Of a stretch of 64,000 nt of DNA, positions 42,713 through 50,590 are shown piece by piece. Origin of the DNA: Streptomyces liliifuscus (lineage in GTDB: Bacteria > Actinomycetota > Actinomycetes > Streptomycetales > Streptomycetaceae); assembly GCF_016598615.1 (NCBI RefSeq), contig NZ_CP066831.1:310001-374000 (forward strand). Direction: 5' to 3'. A program made the translations under genes and the position numbers. The first letter of the stretch is position 1. Every line of letters begins with the position of its first letter. The notes under the pieces are model-generated. The model did no database searches and was not told the origin of the DNA. It saw only the letters and a list, made by a program, of their open reading frames with translations.

Positions 42713-43288
42713 GTGGGAGTTTCCCTGGCCAAGGGTGGCAATGTCTCGCTCAGCAAGGAGGCACCGGGCCTGACGGCCGTCCTGGTCGGCCTCGGCTGGG
42801 ACGTACGCACCACGACCGGCACCGACTACGACCTCGACGCCTCCGCGCTGCTGCTCGACGCCTCCGGCAAGGTGCTGTCCGACCAGCACTTCATCTTCTA
42901 CAACAACCTCAAGAGCCCCGACGGGTCGGTCGAGCACACCGGCGACAACCTCACCGGCGAGGGCGAGGGCGACGACGAGGTGGTCAAGGTGAACCTCGCG
43001 GGCGTGCCCGCCGAGATCGACCGGATCGTCTTCCCCGTCTCCATCCACGACGCCGAGAACCGCGGCCACAGCTTCGGCCAGGTCCGTGGCGCCTTCATCC
43101 GCGTCGTCAACCAGGCCGGCGGTGCCGAGATCGCCCGCTACGACCTGTCCGAGGACGCCGCCACCGAGACCGCCATGGTCTTCGGCGAGCTCTACCGCAA
43201 CGGCGCGGAGTGGAAGTTCCGCGCCGTGGGCCAGGGCTACGCCTCGGGGCTGTCCGGGATCGCGTCCGACTTCGGCGTCGGCGTCTGA
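42713..43288 (+). CDS. terD: TerD-family stress protein
   Basis: This 191-residue protein (GTG start) carries the standard TerD blocks: [39 protein letters not shown] and the Ca2+-binding stretch [20 protein letters not shown]. It also has [20 protein letters not shown]. TerD proteins bind calcium and act with TerB and TerC partners in tellurite and envelope stress. The BlaI operator 54 bases upstream places it under the neighbouring repressor. Confidence 0.93.
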   Translation: MGVSLAKGGNVSLSKEAPGLTAVLVGLGWDVRTTTGTDYDLDASALLLDASGKVLSDQHFIFYNNLKSPDGSVEHTGDNLTGEGEGDDEVVKVNLAGVPAEIDRIVFPVSIHDAENRGHSFGQVRGAFIRVVNQAGGAEIARYDLSEDAATETAMVFGELYRNGAEWKFRAVGQGYASGLSGIASDFGVGV

Positions 43289-43299
43289 CACAGGCAGCC

Positions 43300-43326
43300 C
43301 GCCCCCGGGCCTGATCCCCGGGGGCG
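43300..43326 (+). terminator. Hairpin after terD
   Basis: CGCCCCCGGG (43300-43309) and CCCGGGGGCG (43317-43326) form a perfect 10-bp stem 12 bases after the terD stop. No T tract follows. Confidence 0.6.
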
Positions 43327-43367
43327 GCCCCGCACACCATCGTCCGGCGCCCCCGTCAGGAGACCCT

Positions 43368-43928
43368 GTGGCCGACACCCCCGGCCTCCGCCCCGAGGAC
43401 CGGGCGCAGGACCTCCAAGCCGTACTGCACTTGGCGCCGAACACCCCGGACATCCTGGGCGCCCTGCGCGCCGACCCCATCAGCCGGGCGGCCACACACC
43501 TACGCATCCAGGCACTCGCCCGGGCCGACGAGATCACGGCGGCGGCTTACAGCGGGTACAGCACGTATCTCACCTTTTGCGCCCGGAAGGCGTCCGCCGA
43601 GGAGACCTGCACCGCGCCAGCCCACCGATGTGGGCGTGGCGGCGCGGGTGTGGCGGCTCCGTGCCCCGCACCCGGCGGGAGCAGGCACGGCTTGACTGGA
43701 AGCAAGCCCTGCCGGAGCGCGGCATGCCGCCCCACCCACGCCGGTCGATCGCCGAGGATTCGTTCCTCCGCCCGGCGCCACCCCCGACCACTACCCGCCA
43801 CCGGCTCCCAGAGCCCTCGCTCATCGGCCAGCAGCCGCGGCGGTCCCGACGGCCGCGCAGGCGGCCCCGGACACTTCCCTCAACAGCGCCAAACCCGAAG
43901 GAGAAGCACCCCATGTCGGTCAACATGA
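43368..43928 (+). CDS. Hypothetical protein with degraded C-terminus
   Basis: The frame starts at GTG 43368 behind CAGGAG and reads normally for about 75 residues (RPEDRAQDLQAVLHLAPNTP, DILGALRADPISRAATHLRI). It then turns into a basic, low-complexity tail that overlaps the next gene. The N-terminal part resembles a helical domain found in Streptomyces hypothetical proteins. I think a frameshift near 43590 removed the natural C-terminus. Not recognised further. Confidence 0.45.
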   Translation: MADTPGLRPEDRAQDLQAVLHLAPNTPDILGALRADPISRAATHLRIQALARADEITAAAYSGYSTYLTFCARKASAEETCTAPAHRCGRGGAGVAAPCPAPGGSRHGLTGSKPCRSAACRPTHAGRSPRIRSSARRHPRPLPATGSQSPRSSASSRGGPDGRAGGPGHFPQQRQTRRRSTPCRST

Positions 43929-44497
43929 CCAAGGGTCAGCAGATCAGCCTGAGCAAGGCAGACGGCAGTGCCCTGAGCGCCGTCCGGATGGGCCTGGGCT
44001 GGCAGGCCGCGCCCCGCAAGGGCTTCCTCGCCAAGCTCACCGGAGGCGGAGAAATCGACCTGGACGCCTCGGCCGTACTCTTCGCCGCCGGGCAGCCGGT
44101 CGACGTCGTCTTCTTCCAGCACCTGGTCAGCGACGACGGCTCCGTCAGGCACACCGGCGACAACCTCACCGGCGGAGCAGGTGCCGGAGGCGACGACGAA
44201 GCCGTCCTCGTCGACCTGTCCCGTGTCCCCGCCCAGGTCGACCAGATCGTGTTCACGGTCAACTCCTTCACCGGCCAGACCTTCGCCGAAGTACAGAACG
44301 CCTTCTGCCGCCTCGTCGACGAGACCACGGGAGCCGAGCTCGCCCGCTACACCCTCACCGGCGGCGGCAAACACACCGCGCAGATCATGGCGAAGGTCCA
44401 ACGCACCAGCGGCGGCTGGCAGATGAAGGCCATCGGCGAACCCGCCACCGGCCGCACGTTCCAGGACCTGCTGCCGTCCATCACACCCCACCTGTAA
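43913..44497 (+). CDS. TerD-family protein, second copy
   Basis: This 194-residue paralogue has VNMTKGQQISLSKADGSAL, IDLDASAVLFAAGQPVDVVF, the calcium-site block [19 protein letters not shown] followed by DDE, and TFAEVQNAFCRLVDETTG. It is clearly divergent from the first TerD. GAAGGAGAAG precedes ATG 43913. No BlaI-type operator is seen directly ahead of it, so it may be read from the terD promoter or have its own. Confidence 0.92.
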   Translation: MSVNMTKGQQISLSKADGSALSAVRMGLGWQAAPRKGFLAKLTGGGEIDLDASAVLFAAGQPVDVVFFQHLVSDDGSVRHTGDNLTGGAGAGGDDEAVLVDLSRVPAQVDQIVFTVNSFTGQTFAEVQNAFCRLVDETTGAELARYTLTGGGKHTAQIMAKVQRTSGGWQMKAIGEPATGRTFQDLLPSITPHL

Positions 44498-44810
44498 ACC
44501 AGGGCATCCCACCCGCCTCCCCCGATGCGCCCGGACGTACCCGGACCGGGCCCCACATCAGACAGGAACCGCATGTTCGGACTCAGCGAGATCGCGATCG
44601 AGGACCCATCGCGCGTCTCTCCGGCTCTCCCTGCGCAAGGCCGGGTACGGACTGTCCCCTGAGGAACTGTCCTGCGGTCGAATGCTCCGACCGGGAAGGC
44701 CACCAGACTTCGCAGGGCCGCCTCGGACGACGACTTGGCGACTCATAGCCGATCGTTGGTCGGAAACACGGTGTGACGTCGGCGAGTTGACCGCCACAGC
44801 CTCCAACCGG
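44498..44810. other. Intergenic region with short relics
   Basis: A frame from ATG 44574 gives MFGLSEIAIEDPSRVSP and soon stops; its first nine residues equal the opening of TatA-like proteins, so a relic is possible. Nothing else is supported in this stretch. Confidence 0.35.
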
Positions 44811-45929
44811 TCAGCCGCAGAAGGCCTTGTCCAGAAGCGCGTCGACAGCGTCGTCCGGGTCACCGCGGAAGTCGGGTGTGAGCGCGACGGTGACCTGGCG
44901 TCGCCGGTCCTCCGTGGTGAACGACCATGCCTGGTACGCCAGGGCATCGCCGTCGTTGCCGTATGCACGGACCCCGCACGATGTGTCCTGCCAGGCCAGT
45001 CCCAGCCCGTACCTCCTGCCCTCGACAGCCGGTGTCTTCATCTCGTCGAGCAGGTGCCCCGGCAGGAGACGTCCACCGAGCAGTGCGGCGACGAACCGGT
45101 TGAGGTCTTTTGCCGTGGAGATCATTTCCCCACCTGCGCCCATCACCGACGGGTTCATCTCCGTGTAGTCGACAAGCCGCGGTTCGCCGTCCTTCCTGAT
45201 CGGTACGTAGCCGCGCGAATGCGGCCCGCGTATGAACGGGGACGTCCCCGGCAGTGAGGTGTCACGCAACCGCAGCGGTCGGATGATCCGGCGCTCGATC
45301 TCCCCCGCGTACGAGCGGCCGGTCACCTTCTCGATGATCTGGCCGAGCAGGAGGTAGCCGGTGTTCGAGTACTCGTACTTGGAACCCGGCGGTTCGAACG
45401 TCGGCGGGTTGGCCACCGCGCGCTCCACCTGCTCGCCCGCGATCCAGGTGCGCCAACGGTTGTCCAGAAACTCCGGCTCCGGCGGCATCGGCAGCGTGCG
45501 CTTGAAGTCGTACAACCCACTGGTGTGGTTGAGCAGTTGCCGCACAGTGATGCGATGCCCGTCGGGCACAGCTCCGGGCAGCCACTGCTCTGCCGTGTCG
45601 TCCAGCCGCAGCCGACCCTCGCCGACAAGTTGCAGAACGACGGTGGCGACGAACGTCTTCGTGATGCTGCCCACCCGGAAACGGCCCCGGTCCGGAACCG
45701 CCCGCGTCGTGCCCAGTTCGGCGACCCCGCTGGTGCCCCGCCACACGCCCTGGCCGTCACGCACCTCCATCAGCGCGCCCACCGCGCCGACGGCCACGAC
45801 GTCGTCCAGCTTTTGCTGCAGTCCGGTGCGCTCGGGTTCCTCCGGCGTGGCCGAGGCGGCCGCGGACGATGCCGCGATCACCGCCAACGCCGCCGTCGCA
45901 GTCACCAGCGCCCTACGTGCTCGCTTCAT
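44811..45929 (-). CDS. Secreted serine hydrolase, class C beta-lactamase/DD-peptidase fold
   Basis: This 372-residue exported protein (signal RALVTATAALAVIAASSAAA) has the SxxK motif GSITKTFVAT, the YxN motif YEYSNTGYLLLGQI and RQLLNHTSGLYDF. The third motif, normally HxG, reads YGNDGDALAYQAW, so its His is replaced. It should be a D-alanyl-D-alanine carboxypeptidase or esterase like the Streptomyces R61 enzyme. ATG 45929 begins the signal peptide. Confidence 0.87.
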   Translation of the reverse strand: MKRARRALVTATAALAVIAASSAAASATPEEPERTGLQQKLDDVVAVGAVGALMEVRDGQGVWRGTSGVAELGTTRAVPDRGRFRVGSITKTFVATVVLQLVGEGRLRLDDTAEQWLPGAVPDGHRITVRQLLNHTSGLYDFKRTLPMPPEPEFLDNRWRTWIAGEQVERAVANPPTFEPPGSKYEYSNTGYLLLGQIIEKVTGRSYAGEIERRIIRPLRLRDTSLPGTSPFIRGPHSRGYVPIRKDGEPRLVDYTEMNPSVMGAGGEMISTAKDLNRFVAALLGGRLLPGHLLDEMKTPAVEGRRYGLGLAWQDTSCGVRAYGNDGDALAYQAWSFTTEDRRRQVTVALTPDFRGDPDDAVDALLDKAFCG

Positions 45930-46081
45930 CCCGCCCTCCCTGGGAGCACCTGCCGGCCCACAGCGGCGGCAACCGTACGCCCGCCCCTGCCCCACTCCCT
46001 GGAATGCGCTGAAACCGCTCCCACAGACGATCCCCCTCGACAGAACCCACGGTCCGATTCATCCCGAACACCGTGAGTCTC

Positions 46082-46483
46082 CTAAAGGGGTTGGGCAGCC
46101 GCGATGGGGCCTGTCTCCGTATCCGGCGGGGGGATTCCCCCACCCTGCCGCTGCGGAGATCGCGCTCCTGAGGCGTGCGCCCTGACTGAGCCTCTCCTCC
46201 TGCGAGCCCGGCTGGCCGCAGCAAGGTCAAGCGCCAGGCAGCCACCAGCGATGAGTGCTTCTGCGAGCCGCAGCAGAGTGTCCACCTCCCGGGCGGGACG
46301 CCGGTCAGTTACGTGCTCCTGAGCTGCGTTCGCCGCGGTGGCGGCCTGGGCAAGGCAGTACCTCGCCAGGCCAGCTGGATGGTCAGTGGGTTCAGAGGGC
46401 GGGAGCGAGATCTTGATCGCTCCGAAAGGCGAGTACTTGGGTGTGGGGACGCGACTCGGCCCGCCACCTGCCTTGTCCGACAT
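46082..46483 (-). CDS. Hypothetical protein
   Basis: This 133-residue frame from ATG 46483 reads VPTPKYSPFGAIKISLPPS, LARYCLAQAATAANAAQEHV and REVDTLLRLAEALIAGGCLA, with a helical middle and a basic tail. Codon use looks moderately coding. I do not recognise it; it borders the transposase remnant. Confidence 0.45.
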   Translation of the reverse strand: MSDKAGGGPSRVPTPKYSPFGAIKISLPPSEPTDHPAGLARYCLAQAATAANAAQEHVTDRRPAREVDTLLRLAEALIAGGCLALDLAAASRARRRRGSVRAHASGARSPQRQGGGIPPPDTETGPIAAAQPL

Positions 46484-46544
46484 GCCAGTCCCGCACCCAG
46501 TGCGGGAAATCGCCACCCGGCTGATCGGACGGGCAGCCGACACA

Positions 46545-46889
46545 GAGTGCGACGCCTGCGGCGGCGGATCGGTGGGACCTGGCCGATCGTCGCCGCACAC
46601 ACCCAACTCCGTCTCGCCCGGCTCCTGGTCGGCAACCTTCGCCATCCGTGGGAGAAGCCGGCGGACCCAGGCCGGCTCGCCCCCGCCCGGGTCCGCCGGG
46701 TGTTCAGGAATCTCCGCCCGAACCTGCTCTGTCCGGCCTGCGCGCCAAAACTCAACCGGCCCGGCCCCGACAGGCCGCTCGGCTCGAAGAACCGGCGCCC
46801 CGCCACCCGCTACGACGTCGGCAGGACCACTAGATGCGGCCACCAGACGCCCCGAAAACATCACCGAACGCGACCAGCGAAGACGCTGA
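46545..46889 (+). pseudogene. IS701-like transposase C-terminal remnant
   Basis: Plus-strand pieces WPIVAAHTQLRLARLLVGNL, RRVFRNLRPNLLCPACAP, RPLGSKNRRPATRYDVGRTT and, in a shifted frame, ATRRPENITERDQRRR match the C-terminus of the intact transposase at 50545-51996. Frame changes make it a dead copy. Confidence 0.75.
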
Positions 46890-46896
46890 CACGGCT

Positions 46897-47172
46897 TCAG
46901 AAGGGAACGACCAACCCAGCTTCTCGCAACCCAAGCAATGCCCTTCCCATGCACTCGGCGGCCGAGGCCCCATCGGCCCTCATCCCACCATCCAGGGGCC
47001 CACCAGAGGCTGCGAATGTCCAAGCCGGCTGACCGTCACGCATCCGCTCCGCGTCGACCCGGATCATGGCATCCACACCCTGCTCGCCAAGCCATTCCAG
47101 GATGAGAATCGTGGCGTCCTCGACACCGCTGTCGAGATCCGCCTTGGGCCGTCGCCCCATTCCCTTGGCCAT
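46897..47172 (-). CDS. Small hypothetical protein
   Basis: This 91-residue frame (MAKGMGRRPKADLDSGVEDA, TILILEWLGEQGVDAMIRVD, AAECMGRALLGLREAGLVV) has normal composition and looks like a real small Streptomyces protein. A longer start at 47199 is possible. Not recognised. Confidence 0.55.
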   Translation of the reverse strand: MAKGMGRRPKADLDSGVEDATILILEWLGEQGVDAMIRVDAERMRDGQPAWTFAASGGPLDGGMRADGASAAECMGRALLGLREAGLVVPF

Positions 47173-47223
47173 GGCCACAACCCTACTCAGAGGCCGCATT
47201 GGCCTTGTCGCACACTTTCCGGC

Positions 47224-47268
47224 GGCTCAGGCCATATGGAACAAGCTCAGCTTGTTCCATATGGCCTG
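47224..47268. repeat. Perfect 22-bp inverted repeat with one-base spacer
   Basis: The arm CTCAGGCCATATGGAACAAG and its last two bases CT (47224-47245) are repeated exactly as the reverse complement (47247-47268) around a single C. It marks the break point of the transposase remnant that follows. Confidence 0.85.
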
Positions 47269-47429
47269 AGGTCGACCAGCGAGGCCACCGGACCGTCCGC
47301 GCACAGCAACGCGTCCACGAGTTCGAACAGTTCGTCCCCGCGCGCGGTGGGACAGTCGAGTAAGTCGTCCCGAAAGCGTGAGGCGTTCGCGGACACCTCC
47401 CTGGGGCCGGCGTCAGGCAGCAGACTCAT
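47247..47429 (-). pseudogene. IS701-like transposase N-terminal remnant
   Basis: The 60-residue frame ends abruptly after DELFELVDALLCADGPVASL; FRDDLLDCPTARGDELFEL aligns by eye with FYGCPSARADAFFELADAL of the intact transposase at 50545. The cut falls exactly at the 22-bp inverted repeat. Confidence 0.7.
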
Positions 47430-47663
47430 CTACACGGCCTTCGTTCTGATCGGTGCACCTTGGTCGGAGCACACGATCAGACGAGGGCCGCCTCAACCTC
47501 CGGAAAACGCCCAGGTCAGTGACATAGTTCGAGGAGCATTTCGACGCCGGATGTCCTATGGCACGGCCGCTGGACGAATTGCCACCGGAGTCCGACCGAG
47601 TAAGGGCCGGTAGGGTAGTGCTCTTCGGGCTGCTCGGCTCCGGAGTCCTGGAGGCGACTGTCA

Positions 47664-48608
47664 ATGAACCTCCGCCCCCTGACTGCTGGTTCCGATGCTC
47701 CGATACACAACGTGTGGCGGCTTCCCGCTGCTGACGCGATGCGGGGGCACCGAGCCCTTTGGTGGAGCGTCGGCCCCGCCGGGGAGCTCGCGGTCATGTT
47801 GGTCCACCGGCAATACCTTGATCACACCCGCTACGTCAAAGGGTGGATCGGGTGGGGGCCGCGGGTCCCGTTCACGGGTGAGCTGGTCACCTTCACGGGA
47901 CAGGAGGAGCGGCGCATCCTGGTGAATGACATCCGGATTCGGCCCAGTCACTTGGCCCTGCTTCCGGATGCTCGATTCCTGCTGGTGAGCGGGCGCACGT
48001 TCCGCAACGAGACCGAAGGGCCCTGGGCGTCCAACGCTGTGGTGTTCTCCGCGTCCGGGACACCTGAGGCCGAGTTCTGCGTCGGTGATGACATTCCCGC
48101 CTTGGTCACCGACGTCCACGGAGGAATCTGGACGGCTTACGGCGATGAGGGCATCTACGGCGGCCACCCCGAGTCGGGAGCGGGCCTCGCGGGCTGGGAC
48201 AGCCAGGGCCTGACCTCCTGGATGCCCAGGGATCGGCTGCCCGACCACCCGGTGGAAGGCTGCACAGCCGCGACCGAGAACGAACAGGTATGGCTCGTCT
48301 GGTACTCCGGCAGCGGCACCTTCCTGACGCGGATCACTCCATCCACCGGCGACATTGCCAGCTACCCCAGCCCCGTCCCCGCCCCGGACGGACTCGCGGT
48401 CTGTGACAACAGGGCAGTGCTCACCCGCCGCGACCACAACAAGCGGTCCGTCGAGCTCATACGTGCCGAGCTCAATGGCACCACCTGGGCAGTAACCAGT
48501 CGTCGTCGGCTACGGCTGCCCGGTCGAGTCGTCATGCACTGCGGCCAAGGCCGCGACGGTTCCCTCTGGCTCCGCGCAGGCAACACCTGGCTGCGCATAG
48601 AAGCATGA
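47664..48608 (+). CDS. Beta-propeller-like hypothetical protein
   Basis: This 314-residue soluble protein has repeated strand patterns (HLALLPDARFLLVSGRTF, VTDVHGGIWTAYGDEGIYG, NEQVWLVWYSGSGTFLTRI) compatible with a propeller. No signal peptide is present. Function and partners are unknown; it lies next to IS debris but its codon use is normal. Confidence 0.68.
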   Translation: MNLRPLTAGSDAPIHNVWRLPAADAMRGHRALWWSVGPAGELAVMLVHRQYLDHTRYVKGWIGWGPRVPFTGELVTFTGQEERRILVNDIRIRPSHLALLPDARFLLVSGRTFRNETEGPWASNAVVFSASGTPEAEFCVGDDIPALVTDVHGGIWTAYGDEGIYGGHPESGAGLAGWDSQGLTSWMPRDRLPDHPVEGCTAATENEQVWLVWYSGSGTFLTRITPSTGDIASYPSPVPAPDGLAVCDNRAVLTRRDHNKRSVELIRAELNGTTWAVTSRRRLRLPGRVVMHCGQGRDGSLWLRAGNTWLRIEA

Positions 48609-48714
48609 ACACCCGGGCAACGTCTCGGGAGTTCCTCTGAACTGTGACGCTCCGTAACTGGTGGCGCTGTGCGCCACCTATCGAATTTGCGGCACCTCGA
48701 AGCCTCAGGAAGCG

Positions 48715-49644
48715 TCAGATGGCTTCGCTGTAGCCCCGGTTCGTGGCTTCGTGTGCAGCGTGCCGGATGGCTCTGATGGTGGATTCGGAACGTCTTCGCC
48801 GTAGCCAGGCGAGGGCGGATGTGGAGGGGGTGAGATCGACCACGTCGATGTATCTGATGCCTGCGCGTGGAAAGTACTCGCGGGCGGCCTTCGGCAGGAA
48901 GCACATTGCCTCTCCGGCGGCCACCGTGTGCAGCAACGATTCCATGTCGGTGACTACCGGTCCATAGCGGACGCGGCTGCCGTCGGGGCGGGGATCGACC
49001 GCCCAGAAGTCCCACCACAGTCGCGGAACCTGCTCGGGCATGTCGACCACCGGAACGCCGGAGAGCTGAGCCAGGGTGAGGCGGGGCAGGATCGCCAGGG
49101 GATGCCCGGTGGAGAGGCAGGCCACGCGTGGCTCGGTGGCCAGGTGGTGCAGTTCGATGTCGTCCGTCACCGGAGGGCGGACGAAAACCACGTCGGCCTC
49201 CTGCTGTGCCAGCGCGGCGAGGTGGTCGCCGAACGCGAGGTTGACCAGCCGCACGGTCGTTTCGGGGTGGCGGTCTTGCAGGAGGCTGAGTACGGCACGG
49301 GTGTGCGCCATGGATGCCTCGGCTCCCATGGTTCCCACGACGAGTCGTCCGGAGACCTGTCGCAGCTGCGCGTCGGCTACGCGTCGCAGCCGGTCGACCG
49401 CCGCGACCGCCGCGCGGGCTTCGGGGAGCAAAACCTGCCCTGCCTCAGTGAGCGTAAGCGTCCGGCTCGTGCGCTCCACCACGCGTACCCCCAGGCGATT
49501 CTCCAGCTCCCTGATCTGCTGGCTCAGTGCCGGTTGCGTGATGAACAAGCGCGCGGCAGCACGCCCGAAATGGAGTTCCTCGCTCAGCGTGAGAAAGAGC
49601 CGAAGCTGATGAACGCTCGGTTCCTTCGATACGGACACCCCCAC
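48715..49644 (-). CDS. LysR-family transcriptional regulator
   Basis: This 309-residue protein starts at GTG 49644 and has the LysR winged HTH (LRLFLTLSEELHFGRAAARL, FITQPALSQQIRELENRLGV) and the periplasmic-binding-like effector domain (LVVGTMGAEASMAHTRAVL). A GATAAC-N6-GTTATC palindrome with the T-N11-A character of LysR boxes lies 35 bases upstream. The divergent transcription unit is the tandem micro-peptide pair at 49926, its candidate target. Confidence 0.9.
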   Translation of the reverse strand: MGVSVSKEPSVHQLRLFLTLSEELHFGRAAARLFITQPALSQQIRELENRLGVRVVERTSRTLTLTEAGQVLLPEARAAVAAVDRLRRVADAQLRQVSGRLVVGTMGAEASMAHTRAVLSLLQDRHPETTVRLVNLAFGDHLAALAQQEADVVFVRPPVTDDIELHHLATEPRVACLSTGHPLAILPRLTLAQLSGVPVVDMPEQVPRLWWDFWAVDPRPDGSRVRYGPVVTDMESLLHTVAAGEAMCFLPKAAREYFPRAGIRYIDVVDLTPSTSALAWLRRRRSESTIRAIRHAAHEATNRGYSEAI

Positions 49645-49925
49645 GGAGAAGCCCCCCTTTCACTCTCCAACCTGCTGTGATAACGAGCATGTTATCGATC
49701 ACCAGGCATCCTGTACCCCTGGTCCGATGACACCCCTGTGCTGACCATGTGATAGTCAACGGCGTCAGATCAGCCTGACGGTCCACCAGCTCGGAGCAGG
49801 GCTAGTGACCGGGTCCTCCGACAACGCCCGGGGACTGTCGCCTGCTGGTGGCACGGGCGCTCCTGACAAAGGGCCCTCGCCAGCGGAAGCGCTGGACAAC
49901 ATTCCCCCTCAACGAGGAGAAGTAA
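49645..49925. other. Divergent region between lysR and the micro-peptide genes
   Basis: No gene is seen here. It holds the LysR-type palindrome (49679-49696), a hairpin CCAGCG-GAAG-CGCTGG (49880-49895) that begins the first repeat unit, and the GAGGAGA ribosome binding site. Confidence 0.6.
49679..49696. promoter_or_regulatory. LysR-type operator
   Basis: GATAAC-GAGCAT-GTTATC is a perfect 6-bp inverted repeat with a six-base spacer, 34 bases ahead of the lysR start and on the side facing the micro-peptides. Confidence 0.7.
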
Positions 49926-50048
49926 ATGCGTAAAGCCGTACTCGGCCTGTTCGTGGCACTGGCCGCGGTGCTCGCGGTGGCACCCTTTGCCGGTGCCGAC
50001 CAGACCCAGACCGTCGCCTGCTGCGGCGGCATGCCCGGCCACGGGTAA
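49926..50048 (+). CDS. Secreted Cys-Gly micro-peptide, copy 1
   Basis: The 40-residue product has a Sec signal, MRKAVLGLFVALAAVLAV then APFAGA with an AxA site. The predicted mature peptide is DQTQTVACCGGMPGHG. GAGGAGA stands 7 bases before the ATG. The pair of adjacent Cys with Gly-Gly and Thr residues is unusual, and I know no family with this sequence. It is the first of two tandem copies next to a LysR gene. Both strands are open here, but only this frame has signal-peptide composition and a ribosome binding site. Confidence 0.8.
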   Translation: MRKAVLGLFVALAAVLAVAPFAGADQTQTVACCGGMPGHG

Positions 50049-50106
50049 CGGGGCCCTCGCCAGCGGAAGTACTGGACCAAGGTTTTCTCCTCGACAAGGA
50101 GTTGTG

Positions 50107-50229
50107 ATGCGCAGAGCCGTACTCGGCTTGTTCGTGGCACTGGCCGCGGTGCTCGCGGTGGCACCCTTTGCCGGTGCCGACCAGACCCAGACCGTCGCCT
50201 GCTGCGGCGGCACGCCGGGCCAGCCGTAA
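50107..50229 (+). CDS. Secreted Cys-Gly micro-peptide, copy 2
   Basis: The second 40-residue copy is MRRAVLGLFVALAAVLAV then APFAGA, with the mature part DQTQTVACCGGTPGQP. It differs from copy 1 at residue 3 and in the last five residues. AAGGAG precedes ATG 50107. Signal and DQTQTVACCGG core are identical in protein and almost identical in DNA, pointing to recent duplication or gene conversion, while the C-terminal tail has diverged. A terminator follows. Confidence 0.8.
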   Translation: MRRAVLGLFVALAAVLAVAPFAGADQTQTVACCGGTPGQP

Positions 50230-50262
50230 AGGGGCCATCGCCAGTAGCTCGACTGTGTCTGA

Positions 50263-50291
50263 GGGTCCGTCAGCTTGCTGGCGGACCCTTT
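50263..50291 (+). terminator. Intrinsic terminator after the micro-peptides
   Basis: GGGTCCGTCAGC (50263-50274) pairs with GCTGGCGGACCC (50277-50288) with one G-U pair and a TT loop, followed by TTT. Confidence 0.85.
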
Positions 50292-50379
50292 GCCCTCGTT
50301 CAGCGCGGACCAGTCCGAAGCTGACCGCACCCGACCATAGGGTGCGGTGCACCGCACGCCTTCCGCGAAGCGCCCCGAA

Positions 50380-50590
50380 ACCATCAGCGTAGGAGCGGGC
50401 CGGGCTGTCAGCCGGCGGCTGGCGTCTTGCGTGTCCCGGTCGGCGAGCTGGGCGAGGACCTGCTCCGGCTCAAGGCCGGTGCTGGCGGCGATCGCGCGCG
50501 GGCGGCGGCTGGCGTCGGCGGGCAGCCACACCTGCGCCTTCAGCTCAGCTTGTTCCTTGTCGTCGACTGTCACGCAGAGCGATGAGCGTC
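50380..50590 (-). pseudogene. Fragment of an unknown helical protein at the IS boundary
   Basis: In a minus-strand frame overlapping the transposase end, VDDKEQAELKAQVWLPADA and AIAASTGLEPEQVLAQLADR read like genuine protein. No start is available because the IS701-like element sits on it. It is probably the cut remainder of the gene into which the element inserted. Confidence 0.45.

Larger units (their letters stand above)
49871..50256. repeat. Tandem repeat, two full units and one partial unit of about 180 bp
   Basis: Each unit begins GGGCCCTCGCCAGCGGAAG (units 1 and 2 at 49871 and 50051; unit 3 begins GGGGCCATCGCCAG at 50231). It contains a short hairpin, a ribosome binding site and a 123-base gene. 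The two coding parts share a long identical central block. The third unit keeps only the hairpin region. Confidence 0.88.

Noticed and set aside
43577..43912. In-frame N-terminal extension of the second TerD protein
   Set aside because: The extra 112 residues are Arg/Pro-rich and unlike TerD; a good ribosome binding site lies just before ATG 43913.
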